Source of the DNA: Chlorobiaceae bacterium
Lineage (GTDB): Bacteria > Bacteroidota > Chlorobiia > Chlorobiales > Chlorobiaceae
Direction of reading: 5' to 3'
NCBI GenBank assembly: GCA_012972835.1
Contig: JABDHK010000022.1
Coordinates: forward strand, 1-51,041
Length of the DNA: 51,041 bases
Part shown: piece by piece, positions 37,140-48,900 of the stretch
Position numbering within the stretch: position 1 is the stretch's first letter
Layout of the letters: each line of letters begins with the position of its first letter
Position numbers and translations under genes: made by a program
The notes under the pieces: model-generated
The model's input: only the letters and a program-made list of their open reading frames with translations
What the model was told of the DNA's origin: nothing
Databases searched by the model: none

Positions 37140-38192
37140 TTAGTTGATAAGTTTATGAATGACCGCAGCCCCTTCACGAAGCATTCGTTCAGTCTCTCCC
37201 CATGAAAGGCACTCATCGGTTATGGATACTCCGTATCGGAGTTTATCCGGATCCTCAGGGAATGGCTGATTGCCGCTACAAATGTTGCTCTCAATCATAA
37301 CGCCAACAATACTCTTGTTGCCATCAGATTTCTGCTTTAAGATGTCCTCCCATACCTTAAGCTGCTGCTCATGTTTTTTCCCGGAATTGGCATGGCTGCA
37401 ATCAACAAGAAGCGACTGTTCAAGACCACCCTTTTCAATCCATGACTCAGCAAGCGCAATACTCTCTGCATCATAATTCGGTTTATCGCCGCCACGAAGC
37501 ACAAGATGCCCGAAGGGATTACCTTTGGTAGTAATGACACTGCTGTGGCCTTCCTGATCAATACCAAGAAAACTGTGCGGATGCATTGCTGAACGAATTG
37601 CATCGACAGCCACATTAAGCCGCCCATCCGTCGAGTTCTTGAACCCGACAGGCATGGAGAGGCCACTTGCCATCTGACGATGAGTCTGAGACTCAATAGT
37701 CCTTGCACCGATAGCAGCCCAGCTGACAACATCAGCGACATACTGCGGGGTTATCGGATCAAGAAATTCTGTTGCAGCCGGCAGTCCGATGGCATTGATG
37801 TCAAGCAGAAGTTTTCTGGCATAGTAGAGCCCGTGAACAATATCATAGGTGTCATCAAGATGAGGATCATTGATAAACCCTTTCCAGCCAACAGTGGTAC
37901 GTGGCTTTTCAAAGTAGACACGCATCATGATACACAGATCATTCTGCAGCTCAGTGCGCAATGCCGACAGTTTGGTAGCATAATCAAAGGCTACATCGGT
38001 ATCATGTATCGAGCAAGGCCCGACAATCACCAGCATTCTTGCATCCTTGCCGGTCAATATATTTTCAACTTCACGACGTCCTGCAATAACAGTACCGGCA
38101 ATCTTTTCATCCACAGGAAGCTTCTCCTTGAGATCCCTTGGGGAAGAGAGGCGGATAATTCGTGAAACTCTTAAATCATGTAACTGTTCCAT
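37140..38192 (-). CDS. aroF: DAHP synthase, class I (AroF/G/H type)
   Basis: Condenses phosphoenolpyruvate and erythrose 4-phosphate in the first step of aromatic amino acid synthesis. [67 protein letters not shown] and [17 protein letters not shown] are diagnostic and hold the metal-binding Cys, His and acidic residues. Length of 350 aa matches the AroI-alpha enzymes that are feedback-regulated. The choice among aroF/G/H is arbitrary. The 286-nt gap to serA holds no feature I can support beyond two divergent promoters. Confidence 0.95.
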   Translation of the reverse strand: MEQLHDLRVSRIIRLSSPRDLKEKLPVDEKIAGTVIAGRREVENILTGKDARMLVIVGPCSIHDTDVAFDYATKLSALRTELQNDLCIMMRVYFEKPRTTVGWKGFINDPHLDDTYDIVHGLYYARKLLLDINAIGLPAATEFLDPITPQYVADVVSWAAIGARTIESQTHRQMASGLSMPVGFKNSTDGRLNVAVDAIRSAMHPHSFLGIDQEGHSSVITTKGNPFGHLVLRGGDKPNYDAESIALAESWIEKGGLEQSLLVDCSHANSGKKHEQQLKVWEDILKQKSDGNKSIVGVMIESNICSGNQPFPEDPDKLRYGVSITDECLSWGETERMLREGAAVIHKLIN

Positions 38193-38478
38193 TTCTCGTT
38201 CCTAACAATAATATCATCATAGAAATTAATAGGATGCAAGATAAAAAAAACCTCAATATATAATCAGCATCGATGCCTATAAATTCCTGTGATAATCAAT
38301 TCCGCTTGAATCACGTTTAACGCACACAACTTTTAAAGCTCTTGTTTTTTTTAATCTCATAGCCTGAAAAAAGAAATATATTATAACAGTAAAGTATGAA
38401 AGTGCAAAAAACGGGTATTATCCGCATCGGCGGTCTCGTTGCATGTAAATTACACGTAATCAATAATCAAAAAAGAAT

Positions 38479-40059
38479 ATGAACGTACTGATCACTGACG
38501 GTATTGATCCACAATGCGGTCAAATCCTCTCTCAAAACGGTTTTGACGTAACCGAAATACCGAAAATCAGTAAAGAAGAACTCAAAAACATCATAGGTGG
38601 CTTTGAAAAGCTTATCGTCAGAAGCGCCACAAAAGTAACCGCTGAAATTATTGAGTGCGGCACCAATCTCAAGCTTATCGGAAGAGCAGGAGCAGGGGTC
38701 GACAATATCGATATCGAAGCTGCAACACGCAACGGCATTATCGTGATGAACACACCCGGAGGAAACACGATTTCCGCAGCAGAACATACCTGCGCCATGA
38801 TTCTCTCAGCCGCGCGCCGCATCCCTCAAGCCACAGCTGATTTAAAAAAAGGCAACTGGAATAAAAAAATGTTTACCGGCGTCGAACTTGAAGGTAAAAC
38901 CCTTTCAATTATCGGCCTTGGAAAAATCGGACGAGAGGTAGCATCCCGCATGCAGGCGTTCGGTATGAACACCATCGCCTACGACCCCATGATCCCGGAC
39001 GAGTTTGCCACACATCTCAATATTGAACTTCTCCCCCTGCATGAAAATTTCATGCGCGCTGATGTTATCACCATCCACTCCTCACTGAACGAATCAACTC
39101 GTAATCTGGTCTCAAAAGATACGCTTGACCTGATGAAGCAGGGAGTTATCATTGTCAACTGCGCCAGGGGAGGAATCATTAATGAAGCGGACCTTGCTGA
39201 AGCAATAGAGTCTGGAAAAGTTTCCGCCGCCGCACTTGATGTTTTTGAAACAGAACCGGTCAACCCCGACAATCCTCTTCTTAAACTCAATGCTGTTATT
39301 GCAACGCCGCATATTGCAGCATCCACGAATGAAGCGCAGGAAAAGGTTGCCATTCAGATAGCTGAACAGATTGTTGAATGGAAGCAAAAAGGAAAGCTCG
39401 AAGGCGCTGTCAATGCTTCAGCTGTTGAACTGGCCCAGGCACCCGGAGTACGCTCATATCTGACGCTTGCCGAAAAACTTGGAGCTACACTTGCACAGAT
39501 GGCCCCACTTGAAGCCAACAAAATGACGATCAGAACTTCAGGTGAATTCCTTCAAAAATTCAGTGAAGTCATTACAGCCGCAGCGCTGAAAGGGTTTCTC
39601 GATGTCCGGCAGTCAAAAGATACCAACTATATCAACGCATTTACCATGGCAACAGAGTGCGGTATCAGCCTTGACCAGAAGTTTGAAAAGGAAAATCCCG
39701 ACTATACCAATCTTATCCGCATTGAGCTTGAAAACGGAACAACAAAACGCATGATAGGCGGAACTGTCTTTGGCGACAAAGAGGTGCGGATTGTGATGTT
39801 AGACCAGTTTCTTGTTGAATTCAAGCCGGAAGGCAACATTATTATTTACAACAATATCGACAAGCCCGGGGTCATCGCCAATGTCACCCAACTGCTTTTG
39901 CAGCATAACTTGAATGTTGCCTATGTGGCACTCTCAAGAGATGAGGAGAAAAAAGTCGCCATGACAGCAATTGTTGTCGATGGTGATGTGACTCCGGAAC
40001 TGCTGGATGAAATCAGCAATGTCAATGGAGTGAAACTCGTCAATCTTGTGTCGCTCTGA
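38479..40059 (+). CDS. serA: D-3-phosphoglycerate dehydrogenase
   Basis: First enzyme of serine synthesis. The N-terminus reads MNVLITDGIDPQCGQILSQN. NAD-binding GLGKIGREVASRMQAFGM, IVNCARGGIINEADL, the catalytic Arg in INCARGG-type context, and TPHIAASTNEAQEKVA with the catalytic His are all present. After the dehydrogenase comes the intervening (ASB) domain and a C-terminal ACT domain (IDKPGVIANVTQLLLQHNLN) that may bind serine. At 526 aa it is the long form. Terminator at 40082. Confidence 0.96.
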   Translation: MNVLITDGIDPQCGQILSQNGFDVTEIPKISKEELKNIIGGFEKLIVRSATKVTAEIIECGTNLKLIGRAGAGVDNIDIEAATRNGIIVMNTPGGNTISAAEHTCAMILSAARRIPQATADLKKGNWNKKMFTGVELEGKTLSIIGLGKIGREVASRMQAFGMNTIAYDPMIPDEFATHLNIELLPLHENFMRADVITIHSSLNESTRNLVSKDTLDLMKQGVIIVNCARGGIINEADLAEAIESGKVSAAALDVFETEPVNPDNPLLKLNAVIATPHIAASTNEAQEKVAIQIAEQIVEWKQKGKLEGAVNASAVELAQAPGVRSYLTLAEKLGATLAQMAPLEANKMTIRTSGEFLQKFSEVITAAALKGFLDVRQSKDTNYINAFTMATECGISLDQKFEKENPDYTNLIRIELENGTTKRMIGGTVFGDKEVRIVMLDQFLVEFKPEGNIIIYNNIDKPGVIANVTQLLLQHNLNVAYVALSRDEEKKVAMTAIVVDGDVTPELLDEISNVNGVKLVNLVSL

Positions 40060-40081
40060 AATCAGGAAATAATGATTAGTA

Positions 40082-40111
40082 AAAAAACCTGCCTAGACGG
40101 CAGGTTTTTTT
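40082..40111. terminator. bidirectional terminator between serA and the ArsA-like gene
   Basis: Stem AAAAAACCTGCC / GGCAGGTTTTTT with a five-base loop (TAGAC), in the 70 nt between two convergent genes. Confidence 0.92.
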
Positions 40112-40129
40112 ATTTATGTAAAAGATAAC

Positions 40130-41317
40130 TTACTTCGCCTTGGCAAAATCAATACAGAGCCACTTATCTTCATAAGATGCTCCGGTTGACTCCATGCCGG
40201 CAAGGAAAATCGGCAGTGCTACAATCTTCTGGTAATCACCAATACGGATAGTAAGATCATCGCCAAGCTTGAGGATTTTCGGCTCAAGACCCATGTTCTC
40301 CATAAACGGCAATCTCACACGAACCTTGTAGTGTCCATCAGAAACCTTCTTGATATCAATCGGATTTTCCGAGAAGAAAATATCAAGCGGATTAAGATCT
40401 CCATAAACTTTTTCGCCTACCCTGCGAAGCATCGCTACACCGACAACCTCATCATCAAACAACGGTACTTCGGTAATGGGAATAGGAGCAAAAGCTTCCT
40501 GGATCTGCTCGATATATTTCTGCTGAATAGCACGCCACTTCTGGAAATAAGGATCAGGGCTCTGATCAGGCATGACACGGTTGATGGTAATCCTGTCAAC
40601 GGTAATGCCGTAAAGGTTAAGATAGGTCAAGGCACGCATCGACTCCTTGATTACCATCTTTTCAGGATTCATGACAAGGCGCATGGTGGTTTTGGAGCTG
40701 TCGGCCAGCAGATCAATAATCCCTTCTGTTGAAGAGAAAAGGTTGTCTACCTTGTCATAAACCTCCACAGGAGCTACAAAATCGTTTATTTTACTGATTT
40801 TCTTTGAAAGAGGTCTGATAACCGGTTTTACCATGAACTTTTCAACATTGCGGATAAGCTTAATAAACCATCCAAAAGTTTCAGGCAGGGAGAGAAGACG
40901 AAGAGTTTCCCCGGTAGGAGCACAGTCGACAACCAGCAAATCGTATTCATTCTGTTCATTATAACGCTTGATATAGGAGAGCGAAAAGAGCTCTTCCATA
41001 CCTGGAAGCACACCCATTTCCTCAGCATAAACACCTTCAATACCACGTGATTCCATAAGGTGAGCGAAGTGTTCTCTTACAACATCCCAGTTTAGATTGA
41101 GATCACCAAAAACACTGACTTCCTGACCCCAAAGATTTTCAGCAACCTTTACCGGTGAAGGTCCTAACTGAATATCAAGCGAGTCGCCCAGACTGTGTGC
41201 CGGATCGGTAGACATAATAAGGGTCTTGTAGCCCATATCTGCTGCTCTGAGCGCTGTGGCTGCAGCAACAGAAGTTTTACCAACACCACCCTTACCGGTG
41301 AAAATGATATTACGCAT
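40130..41317 (-). CDS. ArsA/GET3 family ATPase
   Basis: Deviant Walker [18 protein letters not shown], switch regions [13 protein letters not shown] and [18 protein letters not shown] define the ArsA/GET3 family. It is a single-ATPase-domain form of 395 aa with a C-terminal beta-rich domain ([20 protein letters not shown]) resembling an alpha-crystallin/Hsp20-like fold. No arsenic genes are nearby, so an arsenite pump role is unlikely; green sulfur bacteria carry several such ATPases of unclear job, perhaps membrane-protein targeting. Single gene. Confidence 0.88.
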   Translation of the reverse strand: MRNIIFTGKGGVGKTSVAAATALRAADMGYKTLIMSTDPAHSLGDSLDIQLGPSPVKVAENLWGQEVSVFGDLNLNWDVVREHFAHLMESRGIEGVYAEEMGVLPGMEELFSLSYIKRYNEQNEYDLLVVDCAPTGETLRLLSLPETFGWFIKLIRNVEKFMVKPVIRPLSKKISKINDFVAPVEVYDKVDNLFSSTEGIIDLLADSSKTTMRLVMNPEKMVIKESMRALTYLNLYGITVDRITINRVMPDQSPDPYFQKWRAIQQKYIEQIQEAFAPIPITEVPLFDDEVVGVAMLRRVGEKVYGDLNPLDIFFSENPIDIKKVSDGHYKVRVRLPFMENMGLEPKILKLGDDLTIRIGDYQKIVALPIFLAGMESTGASYEDKWLCIDFAKAK

Positions 41318-41493
41318 ACGTTTTAATGATTCTTATTTTAAGAATTATTGAATGAATAAAGCGGCTTTCTACCTGCCACTATTCTCCGTCAGTTGAGCAA
41401 CTTGAAAAGGCTTAAGATAATAAAATTATCTTTTAATGGAACATCGTGAAAAACAATTACTTATTGAAAAGAAGAAGCAGCGGAAGAATCTCG

Positions 41494-43284
41494 CTAACGT
41501 CTGCGTTTACGGGAGTGACGTGCAGAGCTCTCTTTTTTAGCTTTATGACCTCTCGCCCTCTGAACGCTCTTTATCCCCCTTGAGTGCCGGGATGAAATAC
41601 GCGACCGTTTCGATACTACCTCTCTTTCAATCTTGAGATGCTGACCGGCAACGATACCACTCCTGTGGCTAAGGTGGTTCAACTCTGTGATACGCCCAAC
41701 AGTAGTGCCATACTTTCTGGCAATCGATGAAAGAGTTTCATGCCTCCCGACCCTGTGGCTCTCAATCTTTTTCCTTACACCAATACCTCGCTCCTCATCA
41801 TTCTGCACTGAGTTGCGGTTTTCGGTTCCACCAAAAACAATGAGCTTCTGACCGGGAGTAACTTCAGGATCTTTCAGGTTGTTCCATACAATAAGCTGGC
41901 TGATATAGGTGCGATACATCCTTGCAATCGAGCCAAGGTTTTCACCCTGCTGCACAATATGAGTCTTCTCTGCCTGTTCTGCTGCACCCTGAGCTCCACC
42001 GCCGCCGCTGAAACTTTCAACCCGGGCAAGAAGCTGCTCGCGTTCCACAGCTCCTGGCGACTTATATGCATAAATCTCCTGCTCCCTCTTCTGGAACTGA
42101 GCGATATATTGTTTTGGCAGTCTGATAACACTGCCATTGCCGTTATAACCGGCAGCAGGAATAATACCAAGCTTGTACTGAGGATTAAGAAACTGGAGAT
42201 CACGCATCGGCACACCGATGGTCTCATTAATCTGATCAAACGAGAGCATGCGGGTGGTTCTCAGCGTGTCGATATCATGATAGAGAAATCCCGGCTCTAC
42301 CGGACGGATGTTGTGTTCATTATAATAGTTCATGATATAGTTCACCGCAATAAATGCCGGTACATACCCTTTGGTTTCTGCAGGAAGGTAGTCCCAGATT
42401 GCCCAGTAATTCTTTATGCCTCCAGCCCTTCTGATCGCCTTGTTGACATTCCCCGGACCGGAATTATAAGCAGCAAGGGTAAGGAACCAGTCACCATAAA
42501 TATTATAGAGATCCCTTAAATATCTGCATGCTGCCACCGTAGCCTTCTCCGAATCATAGCGATCCTCAATAAAAGATGATGACTGCATGCCGTACATTTT
42601 TCCAGTTCCATACATAAACTGCCATAATCCTTTAGCTCCAGCAGGAGAGACCGCAGTTGGATTAAGGGCAGATTCAACAATGGCGAGATACTTCATCTCA
42701 AGAGGAATATTGTAGGTATCAAGTTTTTCCTCAAACAGAGGAAAATAGATTTTCGTCAGTCCAAGAATTTTAGCTGTAAGATTTCGCTTGTCGACAGCAT
42801 AAATCCTGATAAACCCTCTCACATGATCATTATAGACAAGATTGAACGGGGTTTTGTGCGCCAGCAGGGCAATCCTTGATGCATAGACTGAATCACTGTA
42901 CTGAGGTACAAAATTAGCAGGAAATCCAAACTTTTCACCCTCTTTCGAAGTAGCCGAAAAGTGTTCATCCTTGAAGTAGGTCGCATTGACAAGACTGTCA
43001 AGAATATCTGAAACCGATGACTTGGGGATGGCTCCCCTGATAGCTGTAACTGAATCCGCCGCATGAATTGGCAGTTCTGAAAACTGAAAAAGAAGTGTTA
43101 ACGACAACACCCTCAATATCGTAAAAGCACTCCTGAATAGCTGTTGCACCTCATGAGTGCCAGGAGAGAGTTCGACCCCCCTGCTGTCCACCCGTGCACA
43201 ACGGTTATTGGAGATAGCCTTATTATAAGTCCTTATTTTCACAAGCGGCACATTCATTAAAAGAGGAAATAGTAACAGATCCAT
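41494..43284 (-). CDS. MltD-type membrane-bound lytic transglycosylase with LysM repeats
   Basis: Peptidoglycan-cleaving enzyme. The SLT domain (about residues 180-330) has [20 protein letters not shown], with the catalytic Glu, [19 protein letters not shown] and [20 protein letters not shown]. Two LysM segments follow: [20 protein letters not shown] near residue 440 and [20 protein letters not shown] near residue 510. The tail is very basic. The N-terminal signal ([16 protein letters not shown]) begins about 50 residues in; a GTG at 43149 would put it at the N-terminus and may be the true start. Confidence 0.9.
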   Translation of the reverse strand: MDLLLFPLLMNVPLVKIRTYNKAISNNRCARVDSRGVELSPGTHEVQQLFRSAFTILRVLSLTLLFQFSELPIHAADSVTAIRGAIPKSSVSDILDSLVNATYFKDEHFSATSKEGEKFGFPANFVPQYSDSVYASRIALLAHKTPFNLVYNDHVRGFIRIYAVDKRNLTAKILGLTKIYFPLFEEKLDTYNIPLEMKYLAIVESALNPTAVSPAGAKGLWQFMYGTGKMYGMQSSSFIEDRYDSEKATVAACRYLRDLYNIYGDWFLTLAAYNSGPGNVNKAIRRAGGIKNYWAIWDYLPAETKGYVPAFIAVNYIMNYYNEHNIRPVEPGFLYHDIDTLRTTRMLSFDQINETIGVPMRDLQFLNPQYKLGIIPAAGYNGNGSVIRLPKQYIAQFQKREQEIYAYKSPGAVEREQLLARVESFSGGGGAQGAAEQAEKTHIVQQGENLGSIARMYRTYISQLIVWNNLKDPEVTPGQKLIVFGGTENRNSVQNDEERGIGVRKKIESHRVGRHETLSSIARKYGTTVGRITELNHLSHRSGIVAGQHLKIEREVVSKRSRISSRHSRGIKSVQRARGHKAKKESSARHSRKRRR

Positions 43285-43383
43285 GCTGAATCAGCAAAAA
43301 TCAACCTTGAAAAAGTAACAATAAAAACCGTTCCTGACTAATACAATAATCTTTCACATCAATAATGACTGATTACACCAACC

Positions 43384-44115
43384 TCAGTAGGTAACTTTCC
43401 ACAGGAAAAGTCCGCTTGCCTGGGCGGGTTTAAGTGAATTCGACAGAACTCCTGCATCAAGCATTCTGATAAACTCTTCGACTGAAAGAGTACCCTTTCC
43501 AGCGCTGATCATGGCATCAACAAGATAGCGCACCATACTCCTTAAAAAGCGGTTTGCTGATATCTGAAATACCAGATATCGGTCGTACCGGTACCATTCA
43601 GAGAGCTTTACACTGCAGATTCGTCCGGGATTATCCCGGTCTTCCTTTGAAAAAGCAGAAAAATCGTGAGTTCCTACAAGAGAGGTTGCAATCTCCTGCA
43701 TGACTTCAATATCTGGCTTTCCAAATGAACACCCTGCAAACCGGCCATATATCGCTGATGGCTCCTCCAGAAGAAAATAGCGGTACTCTCTCTCTCTGGC
43801 ACTGTGCCGTGCATGAAATTGGGGAGATACCTCCACCGGGTCACTTATCCTGATGCTCTTCGGCAAAACCGAATTCAGTGAATGAACCATTCTGGGAAGC
43901 TCCATGGTGGAAGCGCTGTGAAAGTTTGCGGCCTGAGCCTTTGCATGAACCCCCTTGTCGGTTCTCCCTGCTGCTGCAAGAGAGATGTTCTCCTGCAGAA
44001 TCATCCCGAGTGCGGCTTCAATCGCCCCCTGTACCGTCACAATCCGACCGGCTTGCCTCTGCCATCCAGCAAAGGAAGTACCATCATATTCAATGGTAAT
44101 CCTGATGTTCTTCAT
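43384..44115 (-). CDS. truA: tRNA pseudouridine synthase A
   Basis: Makes pseudouridine at positions 38-40 of tRNA anticodon arms. IRITIEYDGTSFAGWQRQ is the N-terminal motif, AAGRTDKGVHAKAQ holds the catalytic aspartate, FHARHSAREREYRY and ANRFLRSMVRYLV are family blocks. Length of 243 aa is normal. Confidence 0.96.
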   Translation of the reverse strand: MKNIRITIEYDGTSFAGWQRQAGRIVTVQGAIEAALGMILQENISLAAAGRTDKGVHAKAQAANFHSASTMELPRMVHSLNSVLPKSIRISDPVEVSPQFHARHSAREREYRYFLLEEPSAIYGRFAGCSFGKPDIEVMQEIATSLVGTHDFSAFSKEDRDNPGRICSVKLSEWYRYDRYLVFQISANRFLRSMVRYLVDAMISAGKGTLSVEEFIRMLDAGVLSNSLKPAQASGLFLWKVTY

Positions 44116-44198
44116 AAGAGAATAAATATCTTTGTACGTTGATTACTCTATAATAGTTATCTTCACATTTTCTTCCTGATTAACAATAATATCACAAG

Positions 44199-46109
44199 TT
44201 GCAGATAACTCACCTTGCATCGCTTCTCCAGGCACTGAAAACCCTGGATAAGCCTTTACCCGTAAGCTCCTACACTGTTCCCGGTATCTGGACCGGAAAA
44301 AACGGTGTCGAACAGGTAAACCCTCCGGAATACTTCGGACACATTATTGAAGAGATCCTCAATAACAGCACACGCCTCGACTCTCCCTCCGACAATGTGG
44401 ACTGGCGAAAAGGTGCAGTAGTATACAATCTCTTTATCCGTCTCACCACAGCGTTTGACCATAACAGCGATGGCACAATCGACACTGAACCCCTTGCATG
44501 CGGTTTCAGGGAAACTGGCACCCTGCTGAAAGCCATTGCGCTTCTGCCGTATATAAAAAATCTCGGTGCAAATACCGTCTATATTTTACCGCTCACGGAA
44601 ATTGGCTCTCAAAGCAAAAAAGGATCCCTCGGCTCTCCTTATGCCGTTAAAAACCCACGAAAGCTTGACCCCATGCTCGACGAGCCAGCTCTTGGCTTAA
44701 GTGCAGAGATTTTGCTCAAGGCTTTTGTGGAAGCTGCTCATCTGCTTGATATACACGTTGTACTGGAGTTTGTTTTCAGAACAGCATCAATGGACAGTAG
44801 CTGGATAAAAGCGCACCCGGAGTGGTTCTACTGGATTCGGGACAATGAGAGTACCCGCAACTACGGGCCACCCCACTTCGATCCCGATACACTGCGTTGG
44901 ATTCATGAAGTGGTAGAGCGCCACGAGATGCACAACCTGCCCGCTCCCTCTTCCGAGTACCGTGAACAGTTCGTCTCACAGCCGGTAAGTGTCATTGAAA
45001 AAGAGGGTACCATCCATGCTACCACCGGGGATGGTACCCCGTGCCGCATTGCAAGCGCATTTTCCGACTGGCCTCCCGATGACCGGCAGCCACCATGGAC
45101 TGATGTAACCTATCTGAAAATGCATAACAATGATAGCTTTAACTACATTGCCTACAATACCATCAGGATGTACGACAGTGCACTTGAAAATCCGGAGAAC
45201 TTCAATACAGCACTTTGGAATGAGATTGCTGACATCATTCCAAGCTATCAGAAGCTTTATGACATTGATGGTGCAATGATTGATATGGGCCATGCCCTGC
45301 CCTCCGAGCTGAAACAAAATATTGTACGCAAGGCCCGTGAAAACAACCCGGAGTTTGCCTTCTGGGATGAAAATTTCAGCCCGACCCCTGAGGTACGCAA
45401 TGAGGGCTTCAATGCCTGCTTCGGCTCCCTTCCTTTTGTAATCCATGATATTGTCTTTATCCGTGGATTATTGAACTACCTGAACAAAACCGGTGTGGCA
45501 CTCCCCTTTTTTGGAACCGGCGAAAATCACAACACCCCGAGAGTCTGTTTCCGTTACCCCCGAGAGGAAGCAGGAAGAAACCACTCAATCTTTATATTTA
45601 CCCTGAGCGCCATACTGCCAACCATACCTTTTCTGCAATCAGGCATGGAACTCTGTGAATGGTATCCGGTCAACCTCGGATTGAATTTCACAGAAGAGGA
45701 TCGGGCTCTCTATCCATCTGACAAGCTTCCCCTCTTCAGCCCATACAGCTATGACTGGGAAAAAAGCAACAATCTTCGCCCACTGAACAGTTATATCGCC
45801 AGGATCCTTGAGATCCGGAAGCGCTATCTCGATCTGGTACTGTGCGGAGAGAGAGGATCAATAACCATTCCCTACGTATCCGAGCCAGAACTTTTTGCTG
45901 TTATGAGAAAATCCGGAAACAGTTCACTACTCTTTATCGGGAACAGCAATCTTTATTATACCCGAAGCGGCACGCTGGAATTCAGCATGAACAACATCGA
46001 GATGCTTGACCTGATCAGTGAAACAACCTGGACGATCAAGGATCACAAGCTTGAAGTGTGCTGCAAACCAGGCGAATGCATGCTCTTTGAACTTCCACCC
46101 GAGCTTTGA
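44199..46109 (+). CDS. GH13-like (alpha-amylase superfamily) protein with altered catalytic motif
   Basis: Barrel-type protein of 636 aa. [40 protein letters not shown] and [15 protein letters not shown] follow the alpha-amylase layout. [15 protein letters not shown] near residue 350 would hold the nucleophile and [11 protein letters not shown] near 390 the acid/base. The fourth conserved region reads [13 protein letters not shown], so the usual NHD aspartate is replaced by Asn. Activity is therefore uncertain; it may be a transglycosylase of unusual type or a non-catalytic homologue. Followed at 37 nt by a PfkB-type kinase, suggesting a sugar-related unit. Confidence 0.72.
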   Translation: MQITHLASLLQALKTLDKPLPVSSYTVPGIWTGKNGVEQVNPPEYFGHIIEEILNNSTRLDSPSDNVDWRKGAVVYNLFIRLTTAFDHNSDGTIDTEPLACGFRETGTLLKAIALLPYIKNLGANTVYILPLTEIGSQSKKGSLGSPYAVKNPRKLDPMLDEPALGLSAEILLKAFVEAAHLLDIHVVLEFVFRTASMDSSWIKAHPEWFYWIRDNESTRNYGPPHFDPDTLRWIHEVVERHEMHNLPAPSSEYREQFVSQPVSVIEKEGTIHATTGDGTPCRIASAFSDWPPDDRQPPWTDVTYLKMHNNDSFNYIAYNTIRMYDSALENPENFNTALWNEIADIIPSYQKLYDIDGAMIDMGHALPSELKQNIVRKARENNPEFAFWDENFSPTPEVRNEGFNACFGSLPFVIHDIVFIRGLLNYLNKTGVALPFFGTGENHNTPRVCFRYPREEAGRNHSIFIFTLSAILPTIPFLQSGMELCEWYPVNLGLNFTEEDRALYPSDKLPLFSPYSYDWEKSNNLRPLNSYIARILEIRKRYLDLVLCGERGSITIPYVSEPELFAVMRKSGNSSLLFIGNSNLYYTRSGTLEFSMNNIEMLDLISETTWTIKDHKLEVCCKPGECMLFELPPEL

Positions 46110-46145
46110 ATAATAATTTTTCACTAACCAAACCTTAATCCCATT

Positions 46146-47057
46146 ATGTCTATCCTCATTGTCGGTTCATTAGCCTTTGATGATATCGAAACCCCTTTTG
46201 GACAATCTTTTGATACCCTTGGCGGATCATCCACCTACATTGCTCTTTCGGCAAGCTATTTTACCGACCAAGTAGAGTTAGTCGGTGTGGTTGGCTCGGA
46301 CTTCGAGGATAAACATTTCGATCTTCTGCATTCGAGAAACATCGACACCAAAGGAATTAAAAAAGTGGAGGATGGAAAAACCTTCCGCTGGGCTGGCCGC
46401 TATCATTACGATATGAACACCCGCGACACGCTCGACACCCAGTTGAACGTTTTTGCAGATTTCGATCCTCATGTACCAGAAGAGTACCGCGACGCTGAAT
46501 TTGTCTGCCTTGGCAATATCGATCCTGAGCTGCAGCTCAAGGTGCTTGATCAGATCAGCAAACCAAAACTGGTCATCTGCGACACCATGAATTTCTGGAT
46601 TGAGGGAAAACCCGCAGAGCTTAAAAAAACCCTTGAACACGTTGATATCTTCATTATCAACGACAGTGAGGCAAGAATTTTAAGCGGCGACCCTAATCTT
46701 GTGAAGTCAGCCCGTATTATACGCGCCATGGGACCGAAAACCCTGATCATCAAAAAAGGGGAACATGGTGCTCTTCTCTTTACCGACAACGGCATCTTTG
46801 CCGCCCCGGCTTTCCCGCTCGAATCCATTTTTGACCCAACCGGAGCCGGGGATACTTTCGCCGGAGGCTTTATCGGCCACCTTTCACGATGTGGAAACAT
46901 CAATGATCTTGAAATGCGCAAAGCGGTTCTCTACGGCAGCGCCATGGCCAGTTTCTGTGTTGAACAATTCGGTACCGAAAAAATTGCTGCGCTCAACATG
47001 CTTGAAATAGAAGACCGCTACCAGAGCTTCCGTGAACTTTCACGAATAGACGAATAA
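46146..47057 (+). CDS. PfkB family sugar kinase
   Basis: Ribokinase-fold enzyme. The start MSILIVGSLAFDDIETPFGQ, the glycine pair in TLGGSSTYIALSASYFTDQ, and the C-terminal anion-hole motif FDPTGAGDTFAGGFIGHL with the catalytic aspartate are complete. The sugar or nucleoside substrate is not evident. It lies between the GH13-like gene and a sodium symporter, all on the plus strand with short gaps. Confidence 0.88.
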   Translation: MSILIVGSLAFDDIETPFGQSFDTLGGSSTYIALSASYFTDQVELVGVVGSDFEDKHFDLLHSRNIDTKGIKKVEDGKTFRWAGRYHYDMNTRDTLDTQLNVFADFDPHVPEEYRDAEFVCLGNIDPELQLKVLDQISKPKLVICDTMNFWIEGKPAELKKTLEHVDIFIINDSEARILSGDPNLVKSARIIRAMGPKTLIIKKGEHGALLFTDNGIFAAPAFPLESIFDPTGAGDTFAGGFIGHLSRCGNINDLEMRKAVLYGSAMASFCVEQFGTEKIAALNMLEIEDRYQSFRELSRIDE

Positions 47058-47129
47058 AAATTACTGGTACAGGAGAGAACCACAGAAAAGTTCAGAAGAA
47101 ACGAAAAGAAACATTTTAAGAACAAAAAG

Positions 47130-48890
47130 ATGGATCAGCTCAACCTGCTTGATTACAGTTTCATTATCGGATACCTTCTCCTGACCCTTTTTATCGGCCT
47201 GTGGTTCTCTTCGCGTGCTTCAGAAAATGTCGATGAGTTTTTTCTTTCCGGACGCAAACTGCCCTGGTGGATTGCCGGCACCGGAATGGTAGCAACAACC
47301 TTTGCCGCCGATACCCCGCTGGCCGTTGCAGGATTTGTAGCCAAAAACGGCATAGCCGGCAACTGGGTATGGTGGACATTTGTATCGGGAGGCATGCTCA
47401 CCGTCTTCTTTTTTGCCAGATTATGGCGACGCGCCGAAATCCTTACCGACCTTGAATTTATAGAGCTGCGATACAGTGGCAAGGCGGCCAGATTTCTGCG
47501 TGGATTCAAGGCACTCTATTTCGGCCTCTTTATCAACGCCGTCATCATCGGCTGGGTCAACCTCGCCATGTTCAAGATCATTAAGATTATGGTACCGGAG
47601 CTGAACCCAGTATGGAGCATTGTTGCACTTGTCCTCCTTACCACCTTTTACTCAGGGCTATCCGGCCTTTGGGGAGTCTCCATTACCGATGCGGTTCAGT
47701 TTGTCATCGCCATGACAGGTTGTATCATCCTTGCCGTCCTTGCAGTGCAATCCCCGGTAGTAATCTCTGCGGGTGGCCTTGCAAAAGCGCTCCCGGGATG
47801 GATGTTCGACTTTTTCCCCTCATTCACTTCTGGAGAGAGCACCTCTGTTACGGGTGCTGCGGCCCTTCCCTTTGCCTCTTTTGCCGCCATGGCCTTTGTA
47901 CAGTGGTGGTCATCCTGGTATCCTGGAGCTGAACCAGGTGGAGGCGGCTATATTGCGCAGCGCATGATGAGCGCCAAAAACGAAAAACACTCACTTCTTG
48001 CAACACTCTGGTTTACCGTGGCTCACTACTGCCTGAGGCCATGGCCATGGATCATTGTCGGTCTGGTAAGCCTTGTCATGTTTCCCCATCTTCCGCTCAA
48101 CCAGAAAGAGGATGGCTTTGTCTACGTCATGAAAGCTGTCCTGCCACCCGGACTTAGAGGTCTCTTGATCGCCGCTTTTCTTGCCGCCTACATGTCAACG
48201 CTCTCAACCCACCTGAACTGGGGCACAAGCTATCTTATCAACGATTTCTACAAACGGTTTCTGAAAAGGGATGGAGATACAAAACACTATGTCACTATTT
48301 CCAAGATTACCACATTCCTGACCGCAGCCTTTGCCCTCTACATTACCTTCTTTGTGCTCGACACCATAACAGGCGCATGGGAGTTTATTATCCAGTGCGG
48401 GGCAGGTACCGGCTTTGTGCTTATTCTCCGCTGGTTCTGGTGGCGACTCAATGCCTGGTCGGAAATCACCTCGATGATTACTCCTTTTGCGGTTTTGTCG
48501 TGGCTGAAATTGTATACTGCCATTACTTTTCCCTTTTCAATTTTTATAATTGTCGGCATTACCATAGCTGTAACCCTCATTGTCACCTTTCTGACACCAC
48601 CAACTGAAACAGCACAACTCGAAACATTCTACCGAACCACCAGAGTCGGAGGAGTGCTGTGGAATAAAATTTCAAAAAACCTGCCCGATGTGAAATCCGA
48701 CACCGGATTCACCATGCTTTTTGTTGACTGGGCACTGGGAATCATTATGATCTATGCAATCCTTTTCGGCACAGGGAGAGTTATATTTGGTGATCTTTTT
48801 CAGGGTCTCCTCTTTCTCGGCACCGGTTGTATTGCCGGAGCACTCATCTTTGCAGACCTCAACCGCAGGGGCTGGAACAACCTGAACTGA
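47130..48890 (+). CDS. sodium:solute symporter family protein
   Basis: Membrane protein of 586 aa with about 13 helices. The first helices carry IIGYLLLTLFIGLWFSSRAS and FFLSGRKLPWWIAGTGMVAT followed by TFAADTPLAVAG, the SSSF pattern in which the TM1 break binds Na+. AYMSTLSTHLNWGTSYLIND is the TM8 sodium site region. Related proteins move sugars, amino acids or organic acids; the substrate is open. maf begins 10 nt after its stop. Confidence 0.88.
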   Translation: MDQLNLLDYSFIIGYLLLTLFIGLWFSSRASENVDEFFLSGRKLPWWIAGTGMVATTFAADTPLAVAGFVAKNGIAGNWVWWTFVSGGMLTVFFFARLWRRAEILTDLEFIELRYSGKAARFLRGFKALYFGLFINAVIIGWVNLAMFKIIKIMVPELNPVWSIVALVLLTTFYSGLSGLWGVSITDAVQFVIAMTGCIILAVLAVQSPVVISAGGLAKALPGWMFDFFPSFTSGESTSVTGAAALPFASFAAMAFVQWWSSWYPGAEPGGGGYIAQRMMSAKNEKHSLLATLWFTVAHYCLRPWPWIIVGLVSLVMFPHLPLNQKEDGFVYVMKAVLPPGLRGLLIAAFLAAYMSTLSTHLNWGTSYLINDFYKRFLKRDGDTKHYVTISKITTFLTAAFALYITFFVLDTITGAWEFIIQCGAGTGFVLILRWFWWRLNAWSEITSMITPFAVLSWLKLYTAITFPFSIFIIVGITIAVTLIVTFLTPPTETAQLETFYRTTRVGGVLWNKISKNLPDVKSDTGFTMLFVDWALGIIMIYAILFGTGRVIFGDLFQGLLFLGTGCIAGALIFADLNRRGWNNLN

Positions 48891-48900
48891 TTACAACAAC

